Of a stretch of 64,000 bases of DNA, positions 17,330 through 25,770 are shown piece after piece. Made by a program: the position numbers and the translations under genes. The stretch's first letter is position 1. Each line of letters opens with the position of its first letter. Origin of the DNA: Dyella thiooxydans (GTDB taxonomy: Bacteria > Pseudomonadota > Gammaproteobacteria > Xanthomonadales > Rhodanobacteraceae); NCBI RefSeq assembly GCF_001641285.1, contig NZ_CP014841.1:2170001-2234000 (forward strand), in the 5' to 3' direction. The notes under the pieces are model-generated. The model ran no database searches, was not told the DNA's origin, and was given only the letters and a program-made list of their open reading frames with translations.

Positions 17330-18567
17330 GGCTTACTCGTAACGGAAGGTTTGGCCGGCGGCAGCGCGATGCCGGCCAGCGAATGATGGTGGTGGCTGTT
17401 GATCTGATAACGGGTGCTGCGGCCTCCCCCTGGAAGGCGCTCGATACACCCCTTCTCCAGCAGATCGGCCAGATGGCGCGTGGCGGTGGCCTTGGAGACC
17501 TTGGCCACGGCCTGATATTTGGCGGCACTGATGCCCTGCTCGAAGCCACGCTCGCCACCATCGAGCAAGCGGTTGAGGACCTTGATCTGCTCAGGCAGCA
17601 GGCCGTGATGCTGATGCTGCTGCCAGAATCGCGCCTTTGCCAGCACCCGGTCGATGCGTTGAAGCGCTTCCTGCAAGCTGCTTAGCAATGTGGTGAGGAA
17701 CCAGTGCAGCCAGGCCGTGATGTCCAAACCGGCCTTCTGACTGGATTCCAGGATGCGGTAATAGCCGGCCCGATCGGCCAGGATGCTCGCCGACATCGCA
17801 TGAAAGCGGATGACCTGGTGCTCGGCCTGGGCCAGCGCCAGATCGGTGATCGCGCGGGTCAGGCGGCCGTTGCCATCGTCGAACGGATGCAGGGTGACAA
17901 ACCAGAAATGGGCCATGCCAGCGCGCAGCAACGGATCGAGCGCCGTGTCATGGCGGCTGCGGTTGAACCAGTCGAGGAAGACGTCGAGCTGCGCCTCCAG
18001 CCCCTCGCGGGGTGGTGCCTGGAAATGCACGATGGGGCGGTCGACGCGCCCAGAGACGACCTGCATGGGTTCGTCGCCGCGCAGGCTGCCCACCCGAATG
18101 GGGTGCTGGAGCAACGTGTCTTGCTGCGGGAACAGCCAAACGTGCCACTCCAGCAGGCGCGACATGTCCAAAGCGGCGTCGTAGCGCTGGATGACATCAA
18201 GCATCAGCTCGGCCAGCCCTTCGCTCCGGGGCGTGATACCCACGCCCTCGTCCGCCACCACACCAAGCCGTCGAGCCAGCGACGAACGGACGGAGGCGAC
18301 ATTGAGGGTCTCGCCCTCGATCGCCGACGAGGTGATGATGTTCTGCAGCAGGGTGTCCAACTCGCCCTGCGCCTGCGCGTCCCCGGCAATAGCGCCGGCC
18401 ATGCCAAGCAGACGTCCCTGCGCCTGCTGGCAGGCTCGCAGCAGCGGCGCCAGCGCATCGGCCTGCCAATGAAACTGCGGCCAGTCCGGTTGTTGCCAGA
18501 TCCAGCGGGGGTTATCCAAGCGCCGTGCTCCGAGGTGTGAGCCGATTAAATTCACTATTCGGCTCAT
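17326..18567 (-). CDS. Fic-domain protein (AMPylase type) with N-terminal inhibitory motif and C-terminal winged helix
   Basis: 413 residues. The N-terminal DUF4172-like segment (PRWIWQQPDWPQFHWQ) is followed by S80-SAI-E84-G85, which fits the inhibitory helix (S/T)xxxE(G/N) that blocks ATP binding. The Fic core has H227-PFDDGNGRLTR-238, the complete catalytic motif, so the enzyme should transfer AMP once inhibition is relieved. The C-terminal part (GISAAKYQAVAKVSKATATRHLADLLEKGCIERLPGGGRSTRYQ) is a winged helix for DNA binding. It sits inside the restriction operon between hsdR and hsdM. Two copies of a 13-bp repeat, one covering its own start codon, suggest that it binds its promoter. Target protein unknown. 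Confidence 0.93.
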   Translation of the reverse strand: MSRIVNLIGSHLGARRLDNPRWIWQQPDWPQFHWQADALAPLLRACQQAQGRLLGMAGAIAGDAQAQGELDTLLQNIITSSAIEGETLNVASVRSSLARRLGVVADEGVGITPRSEGLAELMLDVIQRYDAALDMSRLLEWHVWLFPQQDTLLQHPIRVGSLRGDEPMQVVSGRVDRPIVHFQAPPREGLEAQLDVFLDWFNRSRHDTALDPLLRAGMAHFWFVTLHPFDDGNGRLTRAITDLALAQAEHQVIRFHAMSASILADRAGYYRILESSQKAGLDITAWLHWFLTTLLSSLQEALQRIDRVLAKARFWQQHQHHGLLPEQIKVLNRLLDGGERGFEQGISAAKYQAVAKVSKATATRHLADLLEKGCIERLPGGGRSTRYQINSHHHHSLAGIALPPAKPSVTSKP

Positions 18568-18602
18568 GATTTGAGCTAATTATGCCCCATATTCGGCTCA
18601 TG
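18556..18602 (-). promoter_or_regulatory. Two 13-bp direct repeats at the fic start (putative autoregulatory operator)
   Basis: TATTCGGCTCATG occurs at 18556-18568 and again at 18590-18602, 34 bp apart start to start, i.e. CATGAGCCGAATA on the coding strand. One copy contains the fic start codon and the other lies upstream in the 71-bp hsdR-fic gap. An A/T-rich stretch (GCATAATTAG on the coding strand) between them could be a -10 region. The fic product carries a winged helix, so binding here is plausible inference. Confidence 0.55.
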
Positions 18603-18638
18603 GGACAGCCCACAACTACCACCACCTCACCGACAAAC

Positions 18639-21600
18639 CTAGCCGACCTGATCCCAAAGATGGTCGTTCAACGACTGCAGAACGTCGTCCAGCCGACCGC
18701 TCAGCAGCTTGTCCAGCCGCGCAGCTCCGCCGTCCTGCTCGAAATTGCGCTGCACGACCGGGCGATCCACCACCACTTCGTGCACCAGCTGTTGCGCCAG
18801 ACGCTCCAGCCAACGCCGTTGCACGGGAGTCCAGCTGTGCTCCTGATAGATCCGCTGCATCGCCTTGGCGACGCGCTGATCGAACGGGACAAGCGCCTCG
18901 CCCAGCGCAGCCTGCCGGATGTAGCCCACGATGCTGGCGGCGATGGCCTGGTGCGTCTGATCCCGCCAAGCCGTGCTCAAGCTCGCCTCGCTGTAGCCGT
19001 GTTGATCGAGCAGCAAGCGCACCTCGCGCAGCTGCTCCCGCGTGAGATCGCGTGGCCGGTTCACCACCACTCCCAAAGCCACGGACTGGTTGAGCTGCTC
19101 ATGGATGAACTGGTGGAAACTCTCAAGGTAATCCTCTGGCTTGTCGTGGACGCCGTAGTTCTGTTCGCGCGCCAGCAAGCGGTCCGCATGGGGCGCAATG
19201 ACCGGATAGTCTTCCGAACCCAGCAGTTGAAGTTCATTCAGCTGGTCCAGCAACTGGACGTGGTCCTGCATGAACTGGGCAGCGCCCCGCGGCCCGAGTT
19301 CGCGCAGGTGCCGGTGAAGGTCCTTGGGTGGCACGCCCCACTGCTCCTCCAGCCGATCGAGCCGCTGCCTTAGCTCCGGCCGGCTTTCAGCCTTGTGGTT
19401 GGCGCGGCGCAGAATGCGCATGACGCGTTGCCCCAACTGATCGAGCACGTCATCGGCATGCGAGTGGCCCTGGCGACTACCCGGTGCCTGCAGACTGCGC
19501 TCATCCTGCAACTCGCGCATGAGCTGCTCGATCGAGATGTCGGGATCCTTGACCAGCGGCTTCATGGTGTCGACAGCTTCGAGCGTGGCGTACAGGCCCA
19601 CGGGATCGAAGATGCGAAACACGGTTTTCCCGATCTCGTCGCAGCGGCGCGTCGCACGCCCCTTCATCTGCTCATAGAGAATTCGCGAGCGCACCCGACG
19701 CATGAACACCAGATTGCCGATCTTCGGCACATCGATGCCTGTAGTGAGCAAGTCGACCGTAATGGCGATATTGGGATATCGCTCGTTCTTGTAGCGACGG
19801 ATGAGCTGGTCGACCTTGTCGCTTTGCCCCGTAATCACCTCCACCGCCGACTGGTTGTAGCTGTCGCCGTGAAGCCCCTCGAAGGCCGCATCCAGCAGGT
19901 GCTTCATACGCACGGCATGGGCTTGGTTGACGCAGAAGATCAGCGTCTTTTCCTCCCCTTCCGGATCCAGCTCCTGGGCCAGCGCCTCGCAGATCACGCG
20001 ATCGAATTCAGGCGTGATGACCCGGCGATTGAACGACTCGATGTTGAAATCCAGCTCGTCTTCAAGCTCTGCGGTATCCAGCTCGCCGGTACGCGCGTTG
20101 ACCACACTGACCTGCTCACCCTTGTCGAAGTGGATGCCGTGGCGACCGAGTTGGGTTTCGTAGCGGATCGGCGGCTCATGATCGATCAGCCAGTCATCCG
20201 CCACCGCCTCCCGGTAGCTGTAGGTGAATACCGGCTTCCCGAAGATCTCGGTGGTGTGCTTGGCCGGCGTGGCGGTGAGGCCGATGCGACACGCGTCGAA
20301 GTAATCCAACACGCGGCGGTACTGCGACAAATATTGCTGGTGATCGCGTACAGCCAGCTCACCCTCGGTCATCTCCTGGTCCAGCGTGTAGCCGCGGTGG
20401 GCCTCGTCGACAATGACGCAGTCAAACTGATCCACCGGCGGGGGCGTGTCGGACTGGAAGATACGCCGCACCATCGCCTGTACCGTGGCTACCTGGATGC
20501 GCGTTTCCGCCTCGGCGGCCATGTCGCCGAGCTGCTTGATGTCGTAGATCTGCGAAAGCGTGTGGTTCTGCTCTAGGGTCGCCTCGTCGAAAGCGTCCAA
20601 CGCTTGCTTGCCCAATGCGCTGCGATCCACAAGGAAAAGGATGCGACGAAAGCGCTCGGCCTTGAGCAAGCGATACATCAAACCGATGATGGTGCGGGTC
20701 TTCCCGGTACCGGTGGCCATAGCAAGCAGACAGCGCCGCTGATCCTCTGCCAGCGCCCGCTCGACTTCGCCAATGGCTTTGCATTGGTAGTCACGCAATT
20801 TGAGATACGCAAACCCCTCTTCCCGCAGCCTCTGTTCGGCCGCGGCGCGATCACGTGCAAGCAGGTCCAGCAACCCGGCGGGCGTGTAGAAGTCCTGCAG
20901 AGCGCGCCGCTGATTGGACGGGCGGCGCAAGTCTCGAAACCAGGTGCCGGACTGTTCGGCTAGCTGGGCCATGTAGGGCCGTCCGTTGCACGCAAAAGCA
21001 AACGGCACCTTAAAAAGACCGCCCTGACCGTCCGGCCAGCCCGAATCCTTCGCTACGATCGGCCACGCGGGGTCCAGTCCCCCGGTCAGCTGAAAGTCCC
21101 GCGCATAGCGCTCGGCCTGCGGGATGCGCTCGGCAACATTGAGGCGTTTGCGCTTGGCCTCGACGATGCCAATAGGCGTCATACCCGCAAACAGCACGTA
21201 GTCCGCGCAGGCCTTCATGCTGCTGGTCGGCCACTCGGCAATGGCCATGTTGCGCCCCTTTTCCGGCCTACCACCCTTGGCATGGACCAGGTCCAGCGAA
21301 TCGGCTTCCCAGCCCGCGGCCTGCAATTGCTGATCGATGAGGATGCGGGTGAGATCTTCGGTCAGATCGAAGGCATGGCTGGCGCGCTGAGTTTTTTTCT
21401 GTACTTGTTGCGTGAGCTTCGGGCTTGCCGCCAGCTTGGCTCGCTCGCTCGCCAATCGCTGCTCGAATTCAGCCTTGAGCGCGGTGAGCTCCGCTTCGCG
21501 CGCAGTGGCGAGCCCCTGATAGTCGCGCGCCTCGGCATCCATCGCCTCCGCGAGCGCCATGGACTCAGCCGCCTCACGCCGCTGCAGCTCGATCAGCTGC

Positions 21601-22139
21601 TGGTTGTGCTGAAGCTCTTGGTGCGAATCGCGCAAGGCAGCCGTGAGCTGCTCGATCTCACCCCTCAACTCACGCAACGCTTCGCTGGGATCTCGCGGAG
21701 CGACAAAAGGGCCAGGCTTGAAGCCGCTACCAGCCTTGCCGAACGAGCGGTGGTACCAGACCGCCAACTCGCGAGCTACCTTCAGCCCATCCAGCGCCTC
21801 GCGATGACGGGTGTTGAAACCATGCGCCGCCTTGTTGCCCTCCACGCGAAGTGTGTGAAACAGACCATGGATGGCAGGATCCAGATGAATCTCGCGATGG
21901 ATCCGGTAGAGCAGTTCGGCCTGCGAGGTCGCCGCGTCAAATTCAATGCCTGAGCGGGTAGCCAGGTCCTGCGCGAGTGCTTCGCCCAGCTGCCGGAGCT
22001 TGATCAGCGTCGTATTGGGGTCGCTGGCGAAGATCTGCTCGGCGGTCCGAGCCAGCTGCAAAAGCACCGGATCATGCTCGCCAAGAAAGGCGAAGCCTCC
22101 CGAATCCGCCTCCCCGAGGCCATTACCGGCTGTCGCCAT
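18639..22139 (-). CDS. hsdR: Type I restriction endonuclease, motor and nuclease subunit
   Basis: 1166 residues. Translocates DNA and cuts unmethylated targets with HsdM2S. The N-terminus (QLARTAEQIFASDPNTTLIKLRQLGEALAQDLA...GNKAAHGF) is a DUF4145-like domain, followed by a long coiled coil (about 165-260, QELQHNQQLIELQRREAAESMALAEAMDAEA). The HsdR_N nuclease carries D near 314 (CADYVLFAG) and E-x-K near 326 (GIVEAKRKR). Walker A MATGTGKTRT is near 473-480 and DEAH (VIVDEAHRGY) near 578. The C-terminal domain resembles EcoEI-type HsdR. It is the first gene of the leftward series and is intact. The fic gene follows after 71 bp. Confidence 0.96.
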   Translation of the reverse strand: MATAGNGLGEADSGGFAFLGEHDPVLLQLARTAEQIFASDPNTTLIKLRQLGEALAQDLATRSGIEFDAATSQAELLYRIHREIHLDPAIHGLFHTLRVEGNKAAHGFNTRHREALDGLKVARELAVWYHRSFGKAGSGFKPGPFVAPRDPSEALRELRGEIEQLTAALRDSHQELQHNQQLIELQRREAAESMALAEAMDAEARDYQGLATAREAELTALKAEFEQRLASERAKLAASPKLTQQVQKKTQRASHAFDLTEDLTRILIDQQLQAAGWEADSLDLVHAKGGRPEKGRNMAIAEWPTSSMKACADYVLFAGMTPIGIVEAKRKRLNVAERIPQAERYARDFQLTGGLDPAWPIVAKDSGWPDGQGGLFKVPFAFACNGRPYMAQLAEQSGTWFRDLRRPSNQRRALQDFYTPAGLLDLLARDRAAAEQRLREEGFAYLKLRDYQCKAIGEVERALAEDQRRCLLAMATGTGKTRTIIGLMYRLLKAERFRRILFLVDRSALGKQALDAFDEATLEQNHTLSQIYDIKQLGDMAAEAETRIQVATVQAMVRRIFQSDTPPPVDQFDCVIVDEAHRGYTLDQEMTEGELAVRDHQQYLSQYRRVLDYFDACRIGLTATPAKHTTEIFGKPVFTYSYREAVADDWLIDHEPPIRYETQLGRHGIHFDKGEQVSVVNARTGELDTAELEDELDFNIESFNRRVITPEFDRVICEALAQELDPEGEEKTLIFCVNQAHAVRMKHLLDAAFEGLHGDSYNQSAVEVITGQSDKVDQLIRRYKNERYPNIAITVDLLTTGIDVPKIGNLVFMRRVRSRILYEQMKGRATRRCDEIGKTVFRIFDPVGLYATLEAVDTMKPLVKDPDISIEQLMRELQDERSLQAPGSRQGHSHADDVLDQLGQRVMRILRRANHKAESRPELRQRLDRLEEQWGVPPKDLHRHLRELGPRGAAQFMQDHVQLLDQLNELQLLGSEDYPVIAPHADRLLAREQNYGVHDKPEDYLESFHQFIHEQLNQSVALGVVVNRPRDLTREQLREVRLLLDQHGYSEASLSTAWRDQTHQAIAASIVGYIRQAALGEALVPFDQRVAKAMQRIYQEHSWTPVQRRWLERLAQQLVHEVVVDRPVVQRNFEQDGGAARLDKLLSGRLDDVLQSLNDHLWDQVG

Positions 22140-22165
22140 ACCAAGTCCATTATTCGGTTTACTCT

Positions 22166-22182
22166 GATACTAACGCAGTATC
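22166..22182. promoter_or_regulatory. Inverted repeat upstream of hsdR
   Basis: GATACT-AACGC-AGTATC, with perfect 6-bp arms, lies 27 bp upstream of the hsdR start and overlaps the likely promoter. It could be an operator for a regulator of the restriction system. No controller protein gene is adjacent, so the binder is unknown. Confidence 0.35.
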
Positions 22183-22304
22183 CGCGGGACGCCGATCACC
22201 CCCGTACATCCCCTTCCAAATCAGCGCCCGGTTACGGATCAGTCGGACATCCCCGGCAAGATCCTGCGTGGCATATAGGCAAACCGGGTAGAACCCATGC
22301 CAGA

Positions 22305-22598
22305 TCAGAGATCGTCAAAGTCTTCGACCGAAAGCTCTTTCGAACCCGCCAGCATGTCGCGGGAGAACTCCATTTTGTAATCAAGCCGTTCCGCCAGCCG
22401 CTCTTCGAATGAAGCGAATCCGGGCCAAGCCACGGTCGGGCAGTAGACGTACACGTCACGCCGCTGACCAATGCGGTAAGCGCGATCGGTCGCCCGGTCT
22501 TCCTTGGCCGGGTTCCATGTCCAGGCGAAATGGATGACGTGGTTGGCCTCCTGGATATTCAGGCCGAAACCGGGGTGGGTCAGCCCAAATCCAATACA
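22305..22598 (-). pseudogene. SNF2-family helicase, C-terminal remnant
   Basis: The open frame on the minus strand ends TGA at 22305-22307 and encodes [24 protein letters not shown], then [19 protein letters not shown]. These are helicase motifs V and VI of SWI2/SNF2 ATPases (GLN..EANHV...[14 protein letters not shown]). The tail [21 protein letters not shown] is the usual C-terminal extension. The frame is closed by a stop just upstream (22599-22601), so the ATP-binding half is gone. It lies between hipA and hsdR, suggesting that a larger defence gene (SNF2 enzymes occur in several defence systems) was deleted. Confidence 0.85.
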
Positions 22599-22652
22599 TC
22601 AAAGCAATTCGATCGCTGCCGGGCTGGTCCCACATAGTAATGAGGCTTTGGC

Positions 22653-23981
22653 TCAGTGTTTTGCCAGCAGATCAGAGCGACCGATGACTTGGCGCTTCGT
22701 CTTGACAGGTTCTGGTTCCGAAAACCCGCTGTATGCCTCACCCCAGGCCATGCTGCCCAAGGCATAGACCCGCTTGTCGCGGAGTCCTTCAAGGCCTTCC
22801 TGCCAGGCGCGCAGCATGCGCTTGCCGATCTCGGTGAATTCGGGGTGCTCGGCCATCGCTGCGCGGACCTGAGAGCCGACGTCGGCCATGGCATCCCCGA
22901 TCCGCTCAACGATGCCGGCCTGCTCGCGCGGCGGCAGACCGAAGGTGGCGGCGATGAAGGTTTGCAAGCTTTTGCCCGGACTCCAGGTCTTCTTGCCCAT
23001 GAAAGAGATGCCCGGGGGATTCTTCACGTAATCGGGATAGGCGGCCGTAGTGATCATGTCGTAGGCGGGTGCCAAGTGCACGTCGTCGTGACGGGTATAG
23101 AGCAACGCCAGGTTCTTGGCATGGCAGTCGGCATTGCGCACGGCGTAGCTGAGCAGCAGCAAGCTCGCCATCTGGCGGAACACGTCCGTGCGGTTCGCTG
23201 CCGGCACGTGGTCGCGCACGGCCTTGGCGATGCGCTCCCAGGTGGTTTCGTATTTGGCTGCCGGGCGCAGGCCAAGTAGCGCGCAGAAGTCCTCCATACC
23301 CCAGTGGCGGGCTCCATGTTCGTCCACGTCGAAGCGAGTGACGACGAGTGCTTGGCCGTCGAGGGAGACTTCCGTTACCGCGGCAGGCATGACCTGGCGC
23401 ACGACCTGCATGCACAGGTGCTCGTTCAAGGCAACGAAGGGCAGTCGCTGCGAAGAGCCTTTGATGATGTGCCTGTGAGTGAGCAAGGTGACCTTCTTGT
23501 GCGGTCCGAGCTGGACATGTTCGGCCGCATCGTCGAGGAACTTTGGCACCACGCCTGATACGCCACTGGTCGCGTGCCGACGCACCAGTTCCGCAAAGGC
23601 TTCCTCTGAGTTGTCGCCCTGTAGCAGGGCTGCGACGTCCACTGGAGTGGCGGGCTCATCCAGCCTCGCGCCAGCTGGGGCCACCTGGACACGCCCGATC
23701 ATGTTCCGGCCGATCACCGACAACAGGGCCATGGGGCTTGCGCCGATATGGGGGCCGAATTGCTCCTGTAGCACTTGGAGCAGGTATCCCTCGGGAAGGT
23801 TCATCTGGAAGATGGGGTGCAGGACATCGTCCCAGACCCAAGCGTCACGTCGAACGCGCATGGTCAGCGACACGAAGTCATCTGTGGCGACGTCATCGTG
23901 ATACGTCATGGTGCTTTTGAAGTCGCCGACCGCTTCCAGCGTGGCCACTTCGCGACCGAGTACATGCACGGCCAGGCTCAT
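22653..23981 (-). CDS. hipA: HipA-family serine/threonine kinase toxin
   Basis: 442 residues, the full length for HipA. By family it phosphorylates a translation factor such as a tRNA synthetase and induces dormancy. The N-subdomain (VHVLGREVATLE...FQMNLPEGYLLQVL) precedes the glycine-rich loop SGVSGVVPK (139-147), which replaces the ATP-loop of E. coli HipA. RFDVDEHGARHWGMEDFCALLG matches the family HMEDF region. The catalytic loop is N283-AD-C-H287-AKN290 and the metal-binding element is APAYDMITT. It overlaps hipB by 4 bp (ATGA). The motifs are intact. Its extended C-terminus (about 50 residues after QEGLEGL) is longer than I would expect. Confidence 0.92.
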   Translation of the reverse strand: MSLAVHVLGREVATLEAVGDFKSTMTYHDDVATDDFVSLTMRVRRDAWVWDDVLHPIFQMNLPEGYLLQVLQEQFGPHIGASPMALLSVIGRNMIGRVQVAPAGARLDEPATPVDVAALLQGDNSEEAFAELVRRHATSGVSGVVPKFLDDAAEHVQLGPHKKVTLLTHRHIIKGSSQRLPFVALNEHLCMQVVRQVMPAAVTEVSLDGQALVVTRFDVDEHGARHWGMEDFCALLGLRPAAKYETTWERIAKAVRDHVPAANRTDVFRQMASLLLLSYAVRNADCHAKNLALLYTRHDDVHLAPAYDMITTAAYPDYVKNPPGISFMGKKTWSPGKSLQTFIAATFGLPPREQAGIVERIGDAMADVGSQVRAAMAEHPEFTEIGKRMLRAWQEGLEGLRDKRVYALGSMAWGEAYSGFSEPEPVKTKRQVIGRSDLLAKH

Positions 23982-24235
23982 GCTTGTCCCCCGCGCTCAC
24001 GGCGCAGCTCATCCAATGAACCGGATGATCCCAACTCCACGAACTGAAGCTCCATCCCAAGGGCTGCAAGCACCGCCAGTAACTTCCGCGAACCAAGCTC
24101 AGCCAGCTTGCCCCGTTCGAAGCGGGACAAGGTTTCCTGGGGAATGCCAGCACGCAAGGCGACGTCGCCCTGCTTCAAGCCCAGGGCACGCCGCTTAGTG
24201 GCTACAGCTTCGCCAAGTTCCAGCACGGTTTGCAT
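23978..24235 (-). CDS. hipB: HipB-family helix-turn-helix antitoxin
   Basis: 85 residues from the ATG at 24235. An XRE-type helix-turn-helix (ELGEAVATKRRALGLKQGDVALRAGIPQETLSRFERGKLAELGSRKLLAVLAALG) covers most of the protein, followed by a Gly/Arg tail that would contact HipA. It neutralises HipA and represses the operon by family. An upstream in-frame TTG would add 19 residues but reads through the operator, so the ATG is preferred. No clear Shine-Dalgarno sequence precedes it; the operator palindrome almost touches the start, so the message may be leaderless or weakly translated. Confidence 0.9.
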   Translation of the reverse strand: MQTVLELGEAVATKRRALGLKQGDVALRAGIPQETLSRFERGKLAELGSRKLLAVLAALGMELQFVELGSSGSLDELRRERGGQA

Positions 24236-24236
24236 T

Positions 24237-24293
24237 TTGATATATACATCAATAATTCGGCACCAAGGCCCATTATTTGATGTAAAAGTCAAA
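24237..24293. promoter_or_regulatory. hipBA operators (two palindromes, 40 bp apart)
   Basis: TTGATATATACATCAA at 24237-24252 and TTTGATGTAAAAGTCAAA at 24276-24293 share TTGAT...ATCAA-type arms. Their centres are 40 bp apart, close to four helical turns, which would place HipB dimers on one face of the DNA. The A/T-rich character contrasts with the surrounding GC-rich DNA. Confidence 0.6.
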
Positions 24294-24455
24294 TTTGCAA
24301 TGCTGCGGCGCAGAAGGGCGGCGCGATTGCGTACCGCCAGTGCCTCGGACCCTGGGAGCGCGCAGCGTTCGTGTCAGTGCAAAAAACGGGCTTATTCCAG
24401 CGCCTTTGCGGTGCAACCTCACGGTGCCCAATCGGGGCGATGACGAGAAGATGAG

Positions 24456-24638
24456 ATGGCAAAGGGAAGCAACGGATCAGGTAGCGGCCGGTCGGCAGGC
24501 CCCGGGGCGGGCGGCAAGACCGCACCAGCTGGCAGCCGCGGTCGCGGCCCCGGCAATGCCCGGGCGGGGTGGCCCTCGGGCAATCACGGCATGAAATCAG
24601 GCGTCAATAGAAGCACGGGCCCTGCTCGCGGCCGCTAG
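24456..24638 (+). CDS. Small Gly/Ser/Arg-rich protein, unknown function
   Basis: 60 residues, MAKGSNGSGSGRSAGPGAGGKTAPAG..., low complexity and basic. GAGAAGATGAG precedes the ATG as a fair ribosome-binding site. Short Gly-rich ORFs of this type (MAKG.N.S...) recur on mobile islands in my recollection, but GC-rich DNA also produces such ORFs by chance. It ends 1 bp before the convergent gene at 24640. Whether it is real is uncertain. Confidence 0.4.
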   Translation: MAKGSNGSGSGRSAGPGAGGKTAPAGSRGRGPGNARAGWPSGNHGMKSGVNRSTGPARGR

Positions 24639-24639
24639 C

Positions 24640-25770
24640 TCAAGGGTCCAGCAACCAGTCCGGCGGGGCCGCATCGTCGCGCGGCGTCGCCGGGCAGTAG
24701 CTATCAGAGTGGCGAGCCCACCATTCCAGATAGGCCTCACGCCAGCCCGCGCGATCCAAGTGGCCCTTGGCCACCGAATGGTCGGGCATGAGGAGGGTTA
24801 AGAAGTGGGCCGCCACCAGATACGGCTCAGCCAAGTCGGCTGCAACGTCGAGGGCATCGGGGGACGTGTCGGGCGTCCAGAACTGGGAGTAAACCAGTGT
24901 CTGGAATGCCCGACCCGTCATCGAATGTTTCCCACTCCTCAACGCTTGGATGAAGCGGGATCCGTCGCCGACGACGGACCTCGAAAGCTCAACACGCATG
25001 CCCATTTCGGCGATCGTTGGCGTTGCTTCGGGCCAGTGACCATTTCGGACCAGGTATCCGGCCGAGCCGACAAAATCCACCAGGCGCGCGATGGGATCCT
25101 TAGGCCGCCAGCGCACACGGGCTGCCGGATCAGGCCTCGCGAGAAGAACGGCAAACCGAGGACGCCGCCCCATCGAATCAGAACCAGTCACCTCGGTGTT
25201 CCAGCGACCTAACTCATGGTCAATCGCCGCCAAGAGCGACAGCGCCATATGCGCGCGCCGAGTCAATACGAGCTCAAGCAGGGCTCGCTCGTCGTCGCCC
25301 GGCAGCTCTTGGAGCGGGCGACGGACCCCTGACACAGAGAGCGGCGCAGAATAGGCCGGACCGAGATGGGGATCCCGGTGGAGCTTGGACAAGGCTTCCG
25401 CGGCACCGCAATCCCCTAGCTCGAATAGGCACCGGTCCGACGCATCCAGCTGCGCGACCAGCTCTCTCGTGGCGGGTGCGCATTTGTCGCCAAGCAGACC
25501 GAGTCCGAAGACCATCATCGCCGAAACGCCATCAGGCATCCGGTCCTTGCAGAACTGATAGTCGGCGTCGGTAGCGCCGCGCTTCCGAAACGCTCCCAAC
25601 AACAGCGAGTCGACATGCGCCTGAACTCGTGCGCTTGAAGCGAGCACCGCCTCGTAAGCGCGGCCGCGTTGAAACGTCATACGACTCAGGCCAGTCGCAT
25701 ACTCAAAGTACGACGCGGGCGACAGACCCACCAGTTTCTGTACGACTTGGATATGTAGGGAGAGCAACAT
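24640..25770 (-). CDS. Hypothetical protein, 376 residues
   Basis: Not a family I recognise. The sequence is mostly alpha-helical by eye (VQKLVGLSPASYFEYATGLSRMTFQRGRAYEAVLASSARVQAHVDSLLLGAF...), with no signal peptide or membrane helix. Conserved-looking stretches include TRRAHMALSLLAAIDHELGRWNTEV, DPIARLVDFVGSAGYLVRNGHWPEATPTIAEM and a Trp-rich C-terminus (AGWREAYLEWWARHSDSY). It stands alone on the minus strand between the hip locus and a 1.4-kb non-coding stretch. The start ATG at 25770 has only a weak, distant AAGGTGG upstream. Its position on a defence-rich island suggests defence or regulatory cargo, which is inference. Confidence 0.7.
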   Translation of the reverse strand: MLLSLHIQVVQKLVGLSPASYFEYATGLSRMTFQRGRAYEAVLASSARVQAHVDSLLLGAFRKRGATDADYQFCKDRMPDGVSAMMVFGLGLLGDKCAPATRELVAQLDASDRCLFELGDCGAAEALSKLHRDPHLGPAYSAPLSVSGVRRPLQELPGDDERALLELVLTRRAHMALSLLAAIDHELGRWNTEVTGSDSMGRRPRFAVLLARPDPAARVRWRPKDPIARLVDFVGSAGYLVRNGHWPEATPTIAEMGMRVELSRSVVGDGSRFIQALRSGKHSMTGRAFQTLVYSQFWTPDTSPDALDVAADLAEPYLVAAHFLTLLMPDHSVAKGHLDRAGWREAYLEWWARHSDSYCPATPRDDAAPPDWLLDP

